Positions 42,394 through 54,202 of a stretch of DNA of 64,000 bases are shown in pieces. The notes below the pieces were generated by a model. That model did no database searches, was not told the DNA's origin, and worked only from the letters and a program-made list of their open reading frames with translations. The stretch lies in NCBI GenBank assembly GCA_021463845.1, contig JAJTXV010000004.1:124001-188000 (forward strand), written 5' to 3'. Source of the stretch: Anaerolineales bacterium (lineage in GTDB: Bacteria > Chloroflexota > Anaerolineae > Anaerolineales > UBA11579). The first letter of the stretch is position 1, and each line of letters begins with the position of its first letter. The position numbers and the translations under genes were made by a program.

Positions 42394-43410
42394 ATGGCTA
42401 CACAAGAATTTGAAGGCTATGTACTGCGGCCAGTAGTGGTTGAAGATGTGAATGCAGTGACCAGTGTGATCAACCAGTTTTCCAAGATCTTCGCCGGTTT
42501 GGAAGAAGAAGCCGCTGAAGAGGTGCTGGGTTTCTGGAAGACGCCTGGTATTGACCTGGAACAGGATATGCGCGCCATCATTTCGCCCACTGGTGAAATG
42601 GTTGGTTACGCCGAAGCCCTGGCCTGGAATGAAGTGCCGGTCAATCCGTATATCTTTCAGCGAATAGTGCCGGAATTGGTAGGCAGCCCGGCGCAAGCCA
42701 TGCTGCTGGATTGGGCGGTGGAGCGTTGCAAGGACGCGTTGGCACGCGTACCCGAAGAACTGCGCGTGGCGATCGGGCTGCATGCCATTGCCGGCATTGA
42801 AGCCCAGCATGACCTACTGATCTCGCGCGGCTTCAAAGTCACCCGCCATGTCTTCGAAATGGGCATTGACTTTGAAAGCGAACCTAACGGCGTGACCTGG
42901 CCAGAAGGCATCCTACTGCGCCCCTTTGAAGTGGAGCGCGACTTGGCTGCTGTTTACAAGGCGCATGACGAGGCTTTCTCTGACCACTTTGGCCATGTGG
43001 ACGAGGGCTTTGAGGCCGGGCTTAAGCGCTTCCGCCACCTGATGGTGGAGGACGGCTCCGAGTTTGACCCCAGCCTTTGGTTCGTCGCCATGCATGGCGA
43101 TGAAGTGGCAGGCTACCTGGTGGGCCGCAAGAAGCCGCATGGCGCGGGCCATCTGGGTTGGATCAGCATACTGGGCGTGCGCCGCCCATGGCGCAAGCAC
43201 GGCCTGGGGTTGGCCCTGCTCCAGCACGCCTTTGGCGCGTTCTACGAGCGCCGCTGGATGCGCGCCGAACTGGACGTGGATGCCGGCAGCCTTACAGGCG
43301 CCGTGCGCCTGTATGAGCGGGCCGGCATGCGCGAAGTGCGCCGCCATGACCGCTACGAAAAAGAGTTGAGACCAGGGAAGGAGTTGATGACCACCGACAT
43401 AAGCAACTAG
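42394..43410 (+). CDS. Two-domain GNAT acetyltransferase behind an attenuator-like leader
   Basis: Protein of 338 residues with tandem GNAT-like halves. The C-terminal half (from GILLRPFEVERDLAAVYKA) is complete, with GWISILGVRRPWRKHGLGLALL as the acetyl-CoA loop and NA-like GSLTGAVRLYERAGMREVRR. The N-terminal half is more degenerate. The architecture resembles mycothiol synthase-like tandem GNATs, but the acceptor is unknown. TTAGGAGAAG gives a strong ribosome site. No promoter fits between the upstream terminator and the ATG, so it should be expressed only from the leader promoter through the terminators. Confidence 0.85.
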   Translation: MATQEFEGYVLRPVVVEDVNAVTSVINQFSKIFAGLEEEAAEEVLGFWKTPGIDLEQDMRAIISPTGEMVGYAEALAWNEVPVNPYIFQRIVPELVGSPAQAMLLDWAVERCKDALARVPEELRVAIGLHAIAGIEAQHDLLISRGFKVTRHVFEMGIDFESEPNGVTWPEGILLRPFEVERDLAAVYKAHDEAFSDHFGHVDEGFEAGLKRFRHLMVEDGSEFDPSLWFVAMHGDEVAGYLVGRKKPHGAGHLGWISILGVRRPWRKHGLGLALLQHAFGAFYERRWMRAELDVDAGSLTGAVRLYERAGMREVRRHDRYEKELRPGKELMTTDISN

Positions 43411-43428
43411 ACCGCACACAAAACCAAC

Positions 43429-43462
43429 ACAACAGCGCCGGCGAATGCCGGCGCTGTTGTTT
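43429..43462 (+). terminator. Intrinsic terminator after the GNAT gene
   Basis: Perfect 14-bp arms, 43429-43442 (ACAACAGCGCCGGC) and 43447-43460, with loop GAAT, followed by TT. It ends the GNAT unit 18 nt past its stop. Confidence 0.8.
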
Positions 43463-43472
43463 AAGGGGCCGT

Positions 43473-43478
43473 TATACT
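43473..43478 (+). promoter_or_regulatory. TATACT -10 box of the aldo/keto reductase gene
   Basis: TATACT lies 23 nt before the ATG and just past the terminator; GAAGGAGA supplies a strong ribosome site. Confidence 0.45.
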
Positions 43479-43501
43479 TGCCCTGGAGAAGGAGATCCAT
43501 C

Positions 43502-44473
43502 ATGCAATACCGAAAATTCGGCAAACACAACCTGAACGTTAGCGAGATCGGTCATGGCCTATGGGGTATGGGCGGCTGGACCGACGCGGATGACAAACAA
43601 TCCATGGCAGCTCTGGAGCGCTCGCTGGAGCTGGGCTGCAACTTCTTTGATACTGCGTGGGCTTATGGCTCAGGGCATAGCGAGCGGCTGCTGGGCCAGC
43701 TGATCCGCAACCACCCGGACACTGAGATCATCGTGGCCACCAAAGTGCCGCCCAAGAACGGCAAATGGCCCGCCGACCCTGCCGACAAACTGCAGGATGC
43801 ATTCCCCGCCCAGCACATCATTGATCTCACAAAGCGCAGCATTGAGAACCTGGGCACTGATAGCGTGCACCTGCAGCAATTGCATGTGTGGGATGACGCC
43901 TGGGCGTCTGACCCGGAGTGGATCGAAGCAGCCCAGCGATTGAAAGACGAAGGACTGATCAAGTTCTTCGGCCTGAGCTTGAACCGCTGGGAGCCGTGGA
44001 ATGGCCTCAAAGCCATACGCACCGGCGCCGTAGATGCGGTGCAAGTGATCTACAACATCTTTGACCAGGCGCCCGAAGACGAGTTGTTTCCGCTGTGCGA
44101 GGAAATGGGTGTTGGAGTACTGGCACGCGTGCCGCTGGATGAAGGTGGTTTGAGCGGAAAGCTGACGCTTGACACCAAGTTCCCAGAAGATGACTGGCGC
44201 TCCGGCTACTTTGGCCCTGAGAACTTGAAACCGACTGTCGAACGGGCCGAAGCGCTCAAAGCCCTGTTGCCGGCGGACATGTCTCTGCCAGAGTTGGCGC
44301 TGCGCTTCGTTCTGGCGCACCCGGCAGTCAGCACGACCATCCCAGGGATGCGCAAGCTGGAGCATGTTGAGCAGAACATTGCGCTTAGCGACGGCCAGGC
44401 GCTGCCCGCTGAGCTGATCGAACAGCTCAGAACACACCGCTGGGACCGCAAGGTAGCGCCTTGGTCTGATTAG
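43502..44473 (+). CDS. Aldo/keto reductase
   Basis: NADPH-dependent TIM-barrel oxidoreductase of 323 residues. The catalytic tetrad is visible: Asp and Tyr in FFDTAWAYGSGHSE, Lys in VATKVPP and His in LQQLHVWDD. The cofactor-binding C-terminal part STTIPGMRKLEHVEQNI is typical. The ATG at 43502 has GGAGA upstream. Its stop overlaps the stop of the convergent DM13 gene by 4 nt. Likely substrates are small aldehydes or sugar-like carbonyls, not determinable here. Confidence 0.93.
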   Translation: MQYRKFGKHNLNVSEIGHGLWGMGGWTDADDKQSMAALERSLELGCNFFDTAWAYGSGHSERLLGQLIRNHPDTEIIVATKVPPKNGKWPADPADKLQDAFPAQHIIDLTKRSIENLGTDSVHLQQLHVWDDAWASDPEWIEAAQRLKDEGLIKFFGLSLNRWEPWNGLKAIRTGAVDAVQVIYNIFDQAPEDELFPLCEEMGVGVLARVPLDEGGLSGKLTLDTKFPEDDWRSGYFGPENLKPTVERAEALKALLPADMSLPELALRFVLAHPAVSTTIPGMRKLEHVEQNIALSDGQALPAELIEQLRTHRWDRKVAPWSD

Positions 44474-45057
44474 GGTTCGGGGGTTGGCTCTTCAGCCATA
44501 GCTTGCAGCGGGGCTGCCATGTAAGGCACTTGTTCCGGGTCGCACCAGATGACAATGGTGCGATAGTCTTCCAGTTCCAGTCCTTCGGGCAGCTCAAACT
44601 GCTGGCTTGTGTCACCCGCCAGAATGCCGAGATCAATGCTCTCCGCAACGTCGGCCGCGGTGAACTCATCGGCCGGGTCAGCGCTGGTCAGCAGCACACG
44701 TAAGTCTGATCGGTATTCCACATCCACATCAGCCAGGCTGAGGACGCGCTCACCACTTTCCAGCGCGTAGACCTCAGCGCTCCCGCTGCCGGTGTATGCA
44801 AGCGCCACAAACTGGCCCGCAGCTATCAATTCTGCATCTGCAAAGGTGGCGCTATCAGCTTCGGCAGTGATGGTTTCGGTGGGCAGCTGCGTTGCCGTAG
44901 GCGGGCGCGGCGTGAAACTCGCCATCACGCCCAGGGTTGGGAAGGTGACGTAGGCCTGGCGGCTGGTGAACAACGGCGAGATAAGGTACCAGGCAAGGGA
45001 GGAACCCAAAAGGGCCGCTCCAAGCACTGCCAGGCGCACTTCTGGTCTTTTAAGCAT
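44470..45057 (-). CDS. Membrane-anchored DM13-domain protein
   Basis: Protein of 195 residues with one N-terminal membrane segment (about 10-28), a Thr/Pro-rich linker, and a DM13 domain. The domain shows GQFVALAYTGSGSAEVYAL, SDLRVLLTSADPADE, IDLGILAG and YRTIVIWCDPEQVPYMAAPL, with the conserved Cys. DM13 domains are thought to take part in extracytoplasmic redox or electron-transfer events. The ATG at 45057 was chosen because a TATAAT box sits 9 nt upstream. It follows comEC on the same strand but has its own promoter. Confidence 0.75.
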   Translation of the reverse strand: MLKRPEVRLAVLGAALLGSSLAWYLISPLFTSRQAYVTFPTLGVMASFTPRPPTATQLPTETITAEADSATFADAELIAAGQFVALAYTGSGSAEVYALESGERVLSLADVDVEYRSDLRVLLTSADPADEFTAADVAESIDLGILAGDTSQQFELPEGLELEDYRTIVIWCDPEQVPYMAAPLQAMAEEPTPEP

Positions 45058-45066
45058 GGAGCGCGG

Positions 45067-45072
45067 ATTATA
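45067..45072 (-). promoter_or_regulatory. TATAAT -10 box of the DM13 gene
   Basis: A perfect minus-strand TATAAT lies 9 nt before the ATG at 45057 in the 48-nt gap after comEC, leaving a leader of a few nt at most. Confidence 0.5.
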
Positions 45073-45105
45073 GCTGACCCACAAGGGCGCCGGGGCGCAC
45101 AGGGT

Positions 45106-47457
45106 TTAGGGTTGTATGAGAGCAGGCGCGCGTTCTGCACTCAACCACAGCTCATTTCCATCAGTTTGCGCACGCAGCCAACCCAGCGCGGAGGCTTGCA
45201 GGAGCGTGCGATCGGCCAACGCGTTCAGTTGCTCATGCTCGATCTCGCCATCATTCGCGAGCCAGTACACACTGGCATCCAAGGCGGCCAGCCACTCCGG
45301 CGGGTTTAATGGTGGGTACCCACCATCTGCCAATAGCATCAGATCGATCCCGCCCAGAGACTGTTCTCTAAGTTGAGCAAGTTGGTCAACATCCGCGCCC
45401 AGGGGAAGCAGCGCCTGGAAGTTGTGCCAGCTTATAAGCACCGTTGCGCCGCGCGGGCCGACGCCGGCAATTTGAAGCTCAGCACCATCGCCCAAGCTGA
45501 GTATCTGGCCGGAGAGGATCTCATGAACCTCAAATCCCTCCGATCGCATGCGGGCGATCAAGTTCTCAAAGCTGGTAGGCGGCCATTGATGCGCCCAGCC
45601 CACATTGGCAATCTGCAAATTTTGCAGTCCGCTCTGCAGGCCGTCAGTTTGTTCGGGGCGCTCGCCAAGGACCAGCAGCCAATCTATCTGTCGGGCAAAG
45701 GGCGGCAGATGACGGCCAAGCTCAGCGGAAAGCTCGACTGCGTTGGCGCCGCCGTGGATGAGAAGATTGCGCCCCGTAGGCGTACGCACAAGCACGGCTT
45801 CACCCGGCACATCCAGCAGAGTGATCTCCAGCCGGCCGGTGGGCGCAGAGGAAGCCAGCCCCCAGGCGCCAAAGGCTAGAGCCGCCAGCACCGCCGCAGG
45901 CAAAGCAGGTTGCCATTGAAAGGCGCGCACTGCGCTGCGCACTGGCGGCAGGCTGACAGCCAGCAAAACGAAGTAGTAGGCCATGACCAGCGGCATACCG
46001 AAGTCACCCACATGGTAGGCCGCCCAGCTAGGCCCAGCCAACCATTCCACAATGCGGATGGTGAGCAAGGCAAGCGGCCAGGCAAACAGAGCCAACAGCT
46101 GCCCAAGCAAGGGCAGCACAAAGCCAGCGATCAAGGAAAGCCCGCCAAAGATCAGGATGGCTGGCTGCAATGGCAACACCAGGATATTGGCGGGAAGTGC
46201 CACTAGTGACAGCCGCCCGAAGTGATGCAGCAACAAAGGCAGGGTCAGTATCTGGGCTGCCAAGGTCAGCAGCACATAATCGTATAGCGGGCCTTTGAGG
46301 CGGGCCGCCCACTGCTCCGGCATACGCCGCTCCAGTTGGGCCGTCGCCCAGGCCTGGATTGGCGGGGCATAGACCAGCAAACCCAAGGTGGCCATGAATG
46401 AGAGCTGAAAGCCAACATCCCACAGAACCAAAGGATTGATCATGGCCATTAGCGCCGCAGTGAAGGCAAGCGTGTTCAGGCCGTGCTGTTCGCGGCCAGT
46501 AAGTTGTGAACCTAAGACAACGAGGCCCATGATGGCAGCCCGCACCACTGAGGCTTGTGCGCCAACCAGTAGCGTATATAGAACAATGAAACCTGCCGCC
46601 AGCCACAACCCTTTGCGCTTGCCCACCCAGCGAGTGAACAAGGTCAACGCCAGACCGGCAATGATGCTAATGTTGAAGCCCGAGATGGCTACGATGTGGC
46701 GAGTGGCCGTGTCGTTAAAGTCATCTTTTAGCGATTGTGGTATGCCGCTTTCGTCTCCCAGCAGGATGCCGGCTAGGAGCCCCGCCACCGGATCGGGATA
46801 CAGGCGGTGCAGCACCTCCACCCCGCGCCCACGCAGGGTAAGTAACTGCGCGGGCAGCCAATCGCCTCCGCTACCATCCAGACGCTCAGCGTGCGCAAAA
46901 GACATAAGACTATGCACGCCTTGGCGCGCCAAGTATTGCTGATACGAAGCTCCACTTTGATCTGGCGTGCGCAGCTGCCCTGAAAGGCGTAATCGGTCGC
47001 CATAGATCCAGACTTGGCCTAGATCGGTGCGCGCCAGCAGGTTGCCGGCAACCGGATGCTGAGTGCCATCGATCTCAATGTATTCAGCTTCAACCCATAG
47101 CTCAACATAGCCTTGGCGGTAAATAGCAGGACGAATGAGCGAGCCGTCTATGGTGACGCGCTCGCGTACCTCGTTGTAGTACAGCAAGCTGGTCTCGTCG
47201 ATCCGGGGTTGGGCGGCCTGGTAGCGCAAGGCGCCCAGGCTGAATATCACCACGGCAAAGGCTGCCAGGCGCCCCAAGCCGGGCAGCCGGCGCCAGCCAG
47301 CAGCCAGTACAAGACTGGCAAACAGCCCTAAGCCAACCCACAGGGAACCGGCAGCCAGCAACCCGGCCGCGGCCAAGACCCCCAATACAAATGCCAGACT
47401 AACCCAGAGTAAAGGAAGCTCGGTTAGGTATTTTGAGAAACTCTGCTTTGTGTCCAC
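45106..47457 (-). CDS. comEC: ComEC/Rec2 DNA-uptake channel with a degenerate nuclease-like domain
   Basis: Polytopic protein of 783 residues: N-terminal membrane segments, an OB-fold domain (about 80-180), the competence-domain channel (about 200-520; ATRHIVAISGFNISII, VVRAAIMGLVVL, DVGFQLSFMATLGLLVY) and a C-terminal metallo-beta-lactamase-like domain. That domain keeps the shape (LLDVPGEAVLVRTPTG, LLIHGG) but has lost the metal site: LIDGG is LIHGG, and the SHxDxDH motif is VLGERPEQTDGL. It probably cannot cut DNA. The GTG at 47457 follows a TATAAT box by 11 nt. No other com genes are in the window. Confidence 0.88.
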   Translation of the reverse strand: MDTKQSFSKYLTELPLLWVSLAFVLGVLAAAGLLAAGSLWVGLGLFASLVLAAGWRRLPGLGRLAAFAVVIFSLGALRYQAAQPRIDETSLLYYNEVRERVTIDGSLIRPAIYRQGYVELWVEAEYIEIDGTQHPVAGNLLARTDLGQVWIYGDRLRLSGQLRTPDQSGASYQQYLARQGVHSLMSFAHAERLDGSGGDWLPAQLLTLRGRGVEVLHRLYPDPVAGLLAGILLGDESGIPQSLKDDFNDTATRHIVAISGFNISIIAGLALTLFTRWVGKRKGLWLAAGFIVLYTLLVGAQASVVRAAIMGLVVLGSQLTGREQHGLNTLAFTAALMAMINPLVLWDVGFQLSFMATLGLLVYAPPIQAWATAQLERRMPEQWAARLKGPLYDYVLLTLAAQILTLPLLLHHFGRLSLVALPANILVLPLQPAILIFGGLSLIAGFVLPLLGQLLALFAWPLALLTIRIVEWLAGPSWAAYHVGDFGMPLVMAYYFVLLAVSLPPVRSAVRAFQWQPALPAAVLAALAFGAWGLASSAPTGRLEITLLDVPGEAVLVRTPTGRNLLIHGGANAVELSAELGRHLPPFARQIDWLLVLGERPEQTDGLQSGLQNLQIANVGWAHQWPPTSFENLIARMRSEGFEVHEILSGQILSLGDGAELQIAGVGPRGATVLISWHNFQALLPLGADVDQLAQLREQSLGGIDLMLLADGGYPPLNPPEWLAALDASVYWLANDGEIEHEQLNALADRTLLQASALGWLRAQTDGNELWLSAERAPALIQP

Positions 47458-47476
47458 CTAGGCTCGAAATTATAAT
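47448..47476 (+). promoter_or_regulatory. Candidate plus-strand promoter of a small RNA
   Basis: TTGTGT (47448-47453), a 17-nt spacer and TATAAT (47471-47476). The same AT-rich core also reads TATAAT on the minus strand (47469-47474) for comEC, so the site may serve both directions or only comEC. Confidence 0.4.
47469..47474 (-). promoter_or_regulatory. TATAAT -10 box of comEC
   Basis: A perfect minus-strand TATAAT lies 11 nt before the GTG start, so the mRNA would have a leader of a few nt. Confidence 0.45.
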
Positions 47477-47482
47477 CAGCGG

Positions 47483-47645
47483 CGGGGGCCATAAAACGGT
47501 CACACTTCGTACGGCCAATCTAGATGCTTGCCAGGGTGTTTTGGCGGCAGTGCTAGCTATGCATCACCCTGTAACGCCAAAGTCTAAGAAAGCATCGGCG
47601 ACTTAAAACAAAAACGCCTGCCGAAATCGGCAGGCGTTTTGATTT
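47483..47645 (+). ncRNA. Candidate structured small RNA between comEC and the 5S gene
   Basis: A transcript from the plus-strand promoter would run about 160 nt to the terminator at 47610-47641. It holds three perfect 7-bp pairings: A, 47523-47529 with 47590-47596; B, 47532-47538 with 47565-47571; C, 47540-47546 with 47575-47581. B and C cross, giving a pseudoknot inside stem A. No coding frame is convincing. I see no SRP, RNase P, tmRNA or typical 6S signature. The pairings are symmetric in strand, so the direction rests on the promoter and terminator. It may instead be a DNA element or chance. Confidence 0.35.
47610..47641. terminator. Terminator at the end of the rRNA operon
   Basis: Arms 47611-47624 (AAAACGCCTGCCGA) and 47627-47640 are perfect complements, extended by a C-G pair, with a 2-nt loop and A/T ends in both directions. 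On the minus strand it lies 16 nt past the 5S gene; on the plus strand it would end the candidate small RNA. Confidence 0.85.
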
Positions 47646-47656
47646 AAAAGAAAAGT

Positions 47657-47776
47657 CCCTTGGCAATGACCTACTCTCCCAGGGGGCTGCCCCCCAAGTA
47701 CCATCGGCGCTAACGAGCTTAACTACCGGGTTCGAGATGGGACCGGGTGTACCCTCGTTGCAGAGATCACCAAGAG
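47657..47776 (-). rRNA. rrf: 5S ribosomal RNA
   Basis: About 120 nt on the minus strand. The ends CTTGGTGATC and CATTGCCAAG pair, and the internal words CCCATCTCGAACCCGG and GGGAGAGTAGGTC are conserved 5S landmarks. It is the last gene of the operon. Ends are accurate to a few nt. Confidence 0.92.
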
Positions 47777-47827
47777 ACTATTTCACAAGTCTGATGACTG
47801 AATAATGACCCTATTTAGGTACTGCAC

Positions 47828-47852
47828 GGAAAATCTTCGAGTTCTCCACACT

Positions 47853-47855
<3 letters not shown>
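47828..47855 (-). other. 3' arm of the 23S rRNA processing stem
   Basis: This 28-nt stretch next to the 23S 3' end is complementary at 25 of 28 positions to 50829-50856 next to the 23S 5' end. In the precursor they form the long duplex normally cut by RNase III. A second, outer pairing is possible between CTGAATAATGA near 47797 and TCATTATTCAG near 50960. Confidence 0.75.
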
Positions 47856-50824
<2,969 letters not shown>

Positions 50825-51313
50825 ATATGGTAATGTGGAGAAATCGAAAATTTTCCGCAACAAGGGCAAATCAAACCGAAACGTTCCCGCAAGGGAGCGT
50901 TTTACGTTTGATACGACCCATGTTGTTTGATTTGTTTCATTTGATGATGCTTTAAGGATCATTATTCAGTTTGTAAAGTGCACACGAGCGTTGTTCTGCT
51001 CGCCTTAGGCTTGCCCTGCGATGCTTGATCGCAAGACGCACCCGCTGATGCCGGCGTCAATAGCCGGCCTGGATCCCCATTTAAGGGCGCCAGGCTGGCC
51101 ATTCACACACACTTTCACTTGTTAACTCGGGAACCTTAGACAGAAGGGCCCGGCGCAACGCCGGGCCCGTAAAGACTAGCCTTTTGCGTTACGACTTTTT
51201 ATTTGGATTACGAAACCACCAACTCAACTACCAGAAGTGCTCTCCGTTCTTGTTGCATCGAACTGCATTATACCTGCACCGCCTCCGATTGTGAAGGCGC
51301 CCCACCAGAAGAG
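50825..51313 (-). other. tRNA-Ala to 23S spacer (489 nt)
   Basis: Transcribed spacer with no gene. Next to 23S is the 5' arm of its processing stem (50829-50856). A hairpin ACGCTCCC/GGGAGCGT-type pair surrounds 50881-50905, and CGGCGCAACGCCGGGCC near 51151 is another GC-rich fold. AT-rich stretches alternate with short GC hairpins, as usual for rRNA spacers. Confidence 0.7.
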
Positions 51314-51386
<73 letters not shown>

Positions 51387-51405
51387 GGGCCCCTGGCCGG
51401 TAGAG

Positions 51406-51479
51406 TGGGCCTGAGAGGATTCGAACCTCTGACCTCTGCGTTATCAGCACAGCGCTCTAACCAACTGAGCTACAGGCCC
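51406..51479 (-). tRNA. tRNA-Ile (GAT)
   Basis: 74 nt on the minus strand. Acceptor GGGCCTG pairs with CAGGCCC, D arm GCTC, anticodon GAT in the loop CTGATAA, T loop GGTTCGAATCC. CCA is not encoded. It lies 19 nt before tRNA-Ala in the direction of transcription, the classic rRNA-spacer pair. Confidence 0.95.
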
Positions 51480-51763
51480 TTGCGCAACTGGCAGCAAGCT
51501 GCTTCGTTGCGCCTGGAAAAGCTGCTCAGCTGTCGCTTCGCGACGCTTTTCCGCGCTGTTTAGTATGGCCGGCACTTAACCGCTGAATAGTGATAAGAAG
51601 AATGAAGACTTGCGCTTGCCAACCCATCTGTGAGAAGTATGGGTTGGCGGTTTCGCCCCACCACCGCAGTGGGACTTGGCGTCACATAATATGTGTTCGC
51701 CTGATGTGGAGAGTGGAGAACTCCCTCTGCACCACAAGGATGCTGGAGGGGTCTCAATGCTCC
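51480..51763 (-). other. 16S to tRNA-Ile spacer with the 3' arm of the 16S processing stem
   Basis: 284 nt of transcribed spacer. CTGAATAGTGATAAGAAG at 51583-51600 is perfectly complementary to 53342-53359 in the 16S leader, giving an 18-bp precursor stem around 16S. No gene is visible. Confidence 0.75.
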
Positions 51764-53272
<1,509 letters not shown>

Positions 53273-53275
53273 AAG

Positions 53276-53307
53276 TACATCTTGCGATGTACAGAGATAC
53301 ATCTCTA
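53276..53307 (-). other. Two hairpins in the rRNA leader
   Basis: GTACATC-TTGC-GATGTAC at 53276-53293 and AGAGAT-AC-ATCTCT from 53294 to 53307 are adjacent perfect hairpins directly before the 16S 5' end. They probably guide leader folding or 5' maturation. Confidence 0.5.
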
Positions 53308-53315
53308 TGCGGTTA

Positions 53316-53327
53316 GTCAAAGAAAAC
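53316..53327 (-). promoter_or_regulatory. boxA-like antitermination site in the rRNA leader
   Basis: The minus strand reads GTTTTCTTTGAC, close to the bacterial boxA core (TGCTCTTTAACA / TGTTCTTTGAAA). It lies about 60 nt into the leader, between the processing-stem arm and 16S, the expected position for Nus-factor binding. Confidence 0.45.
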
Positions 53328-53341
53328 GCAAGCTATCTTTA

Positions 53342-53359
53342 CTTCTTATCACTATTCAG
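53342..53359 (-). other. 5' arm of the 16S rRNA processing stem
   Basis: Perfect 18-nt complement of 51583-51600 beyond the 16S 3' end; pairing closes a loop that contains the whole 16S precursor. Confidence 0.75.
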
Positions 53360-53391
53360 ATGTTAAGGTCCGGCGCATACACAGGGGCGGG

Positions 53392-53420
53392 ATTCTACCC
53401 ACACACCTCTGGCCTGTCAA
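53392..53420 (-). promoter_or_regulatory. Promoter of the rRNA operon
   Basis: On the minus strand: TTGACA (53415-53420), a 17-nt spacer and TAGAAT (53392-53397), an almost consensus sigma-70-type promoter. Transcription should begin near 53385, leaving a leader of about 113 nt. Confidence 0.85.
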
Positions 53421-53438
53421 GGCTGCAGACAAGAAAAG

Positions 53439-53464
53439 TCCCGATGCCGATAAGGCAATCGGGG
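53439..53464 (-). terminator. Probable terminator of the dnaX-ebfC-recR operon
   Basis: CCCGAT (53440-53445) pairs with ATCGGG (53458-53463), extended by GCC/GGC with one bulge; on the minus strand ACTTTTCTT follows. It lies about 130 nt past the recR stop and just upstream of the rRNA promoter. Nothing else is apparent in 53465-53590. Confidence 0.55.
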
Positions 53465-53590
53465 CCTCTGTCGCTAGACTTTTTCAGTTGTTAGGGGAAT
53501 GCTGTACTGCTACAGATATTCCGGCTGTCAAATGCTGGAACATTATATGCAGAATTTCACAAATAGCAAGCGATTCTGAAATCTTTAAGA

Positions 53591-54193
53591 TTACATGTTC
53601 TGGCGTCCGGCCAGCGCCCGCAGCAGGGTGCTCTGGTCGGCATACTCCAGGTCGCCGCCCATGGGCAGGCCGCGCGCCAGCCGGGTGACGCGCACACCCA
53701 GCGGGGCTATCTGCTGCTGCAGGTACATGGCGGTGGCATCGCCTTCCATGCTGGGGTTAGTAGCGACGATCAGCTCTTGCACCTCGCCCGTCTTTAGCCG
53801 CTGCAACAGCTCTGCGATCTTTAAGTCTTCTGGCCCCACACCTTCGATCGGGGAGAGCGCGCCGCCAAGGACATGGTAAAGGCCGCGGTAACCCTGGGTG
53901 CGCTCGATCGCCAATACATCCAGCGGCTCTTCAACCACGCACAGCAATGCCTTCTCGCGCTCTGGGTGGGCACAGATGGGGCACAGCTCCTGCCCGGCGG
54001 CAGTGATGTTGAAACACAGCCCGCAGGTGGCCGTGCCCACGCGCAGACCACCGAGCGCCTTGGATAGTTCATCGGCAAGGGCGCCGTCTCCACGCAACAG
54101 GAAGAAGGTCAAGCGCGAGGCCGTCTTTGGCCCTACACCTGGCAATCGGGCAAACGCCTCGATCACGCGCTGGATCGGCTCAGGCAGTAACAC
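53591..54193 (-). CDS. recR: Recombination protein RecR
   Basis: Recombination mediator of 200 residues that acts with RecF and RecO to load RecA on gapped DNA. It contains the helix-hairpin-helix ARLPGVGPKTASRLTFF, a four-cysteine zinc finger (CGLCFNIT with CPICAHPER), and the Toprim domain (LCVVEEPLDVLAIE, ATNPSMEGDATAMYL). It is the third gene of the classic dnaX-ebfC-recR set, 9 nt after ebfC. Confidence 0.96.
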   Translation of the reverse strand: MLLPEPIQRVIEAFARLPGVGPKTASRLTFFLLRGDGALADELSKALGGLRVGTATCGLCFNITAAGQELCPICAHPEREKALLCVVEEPLDVLAIERTQGYRGLYHVLGGALSPIEGVGPEDLKIAELLQRLKTGEVQELIVATNPSMEGDATAMYLQQQIAPLGVRVTRLARGLPMGGDLEYADQSTLLRALAGRQNM

Positions 54194-54202
54194 GCGTGCT
54201 TC

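Noticed and set aside
42283-42810. Minus-strand frame of 175 codons across the GNAT leader
   Set aside because: It is antisense to the GNAT gene and runs through both terminator hairpins; no promoter or ribosome site is seen.
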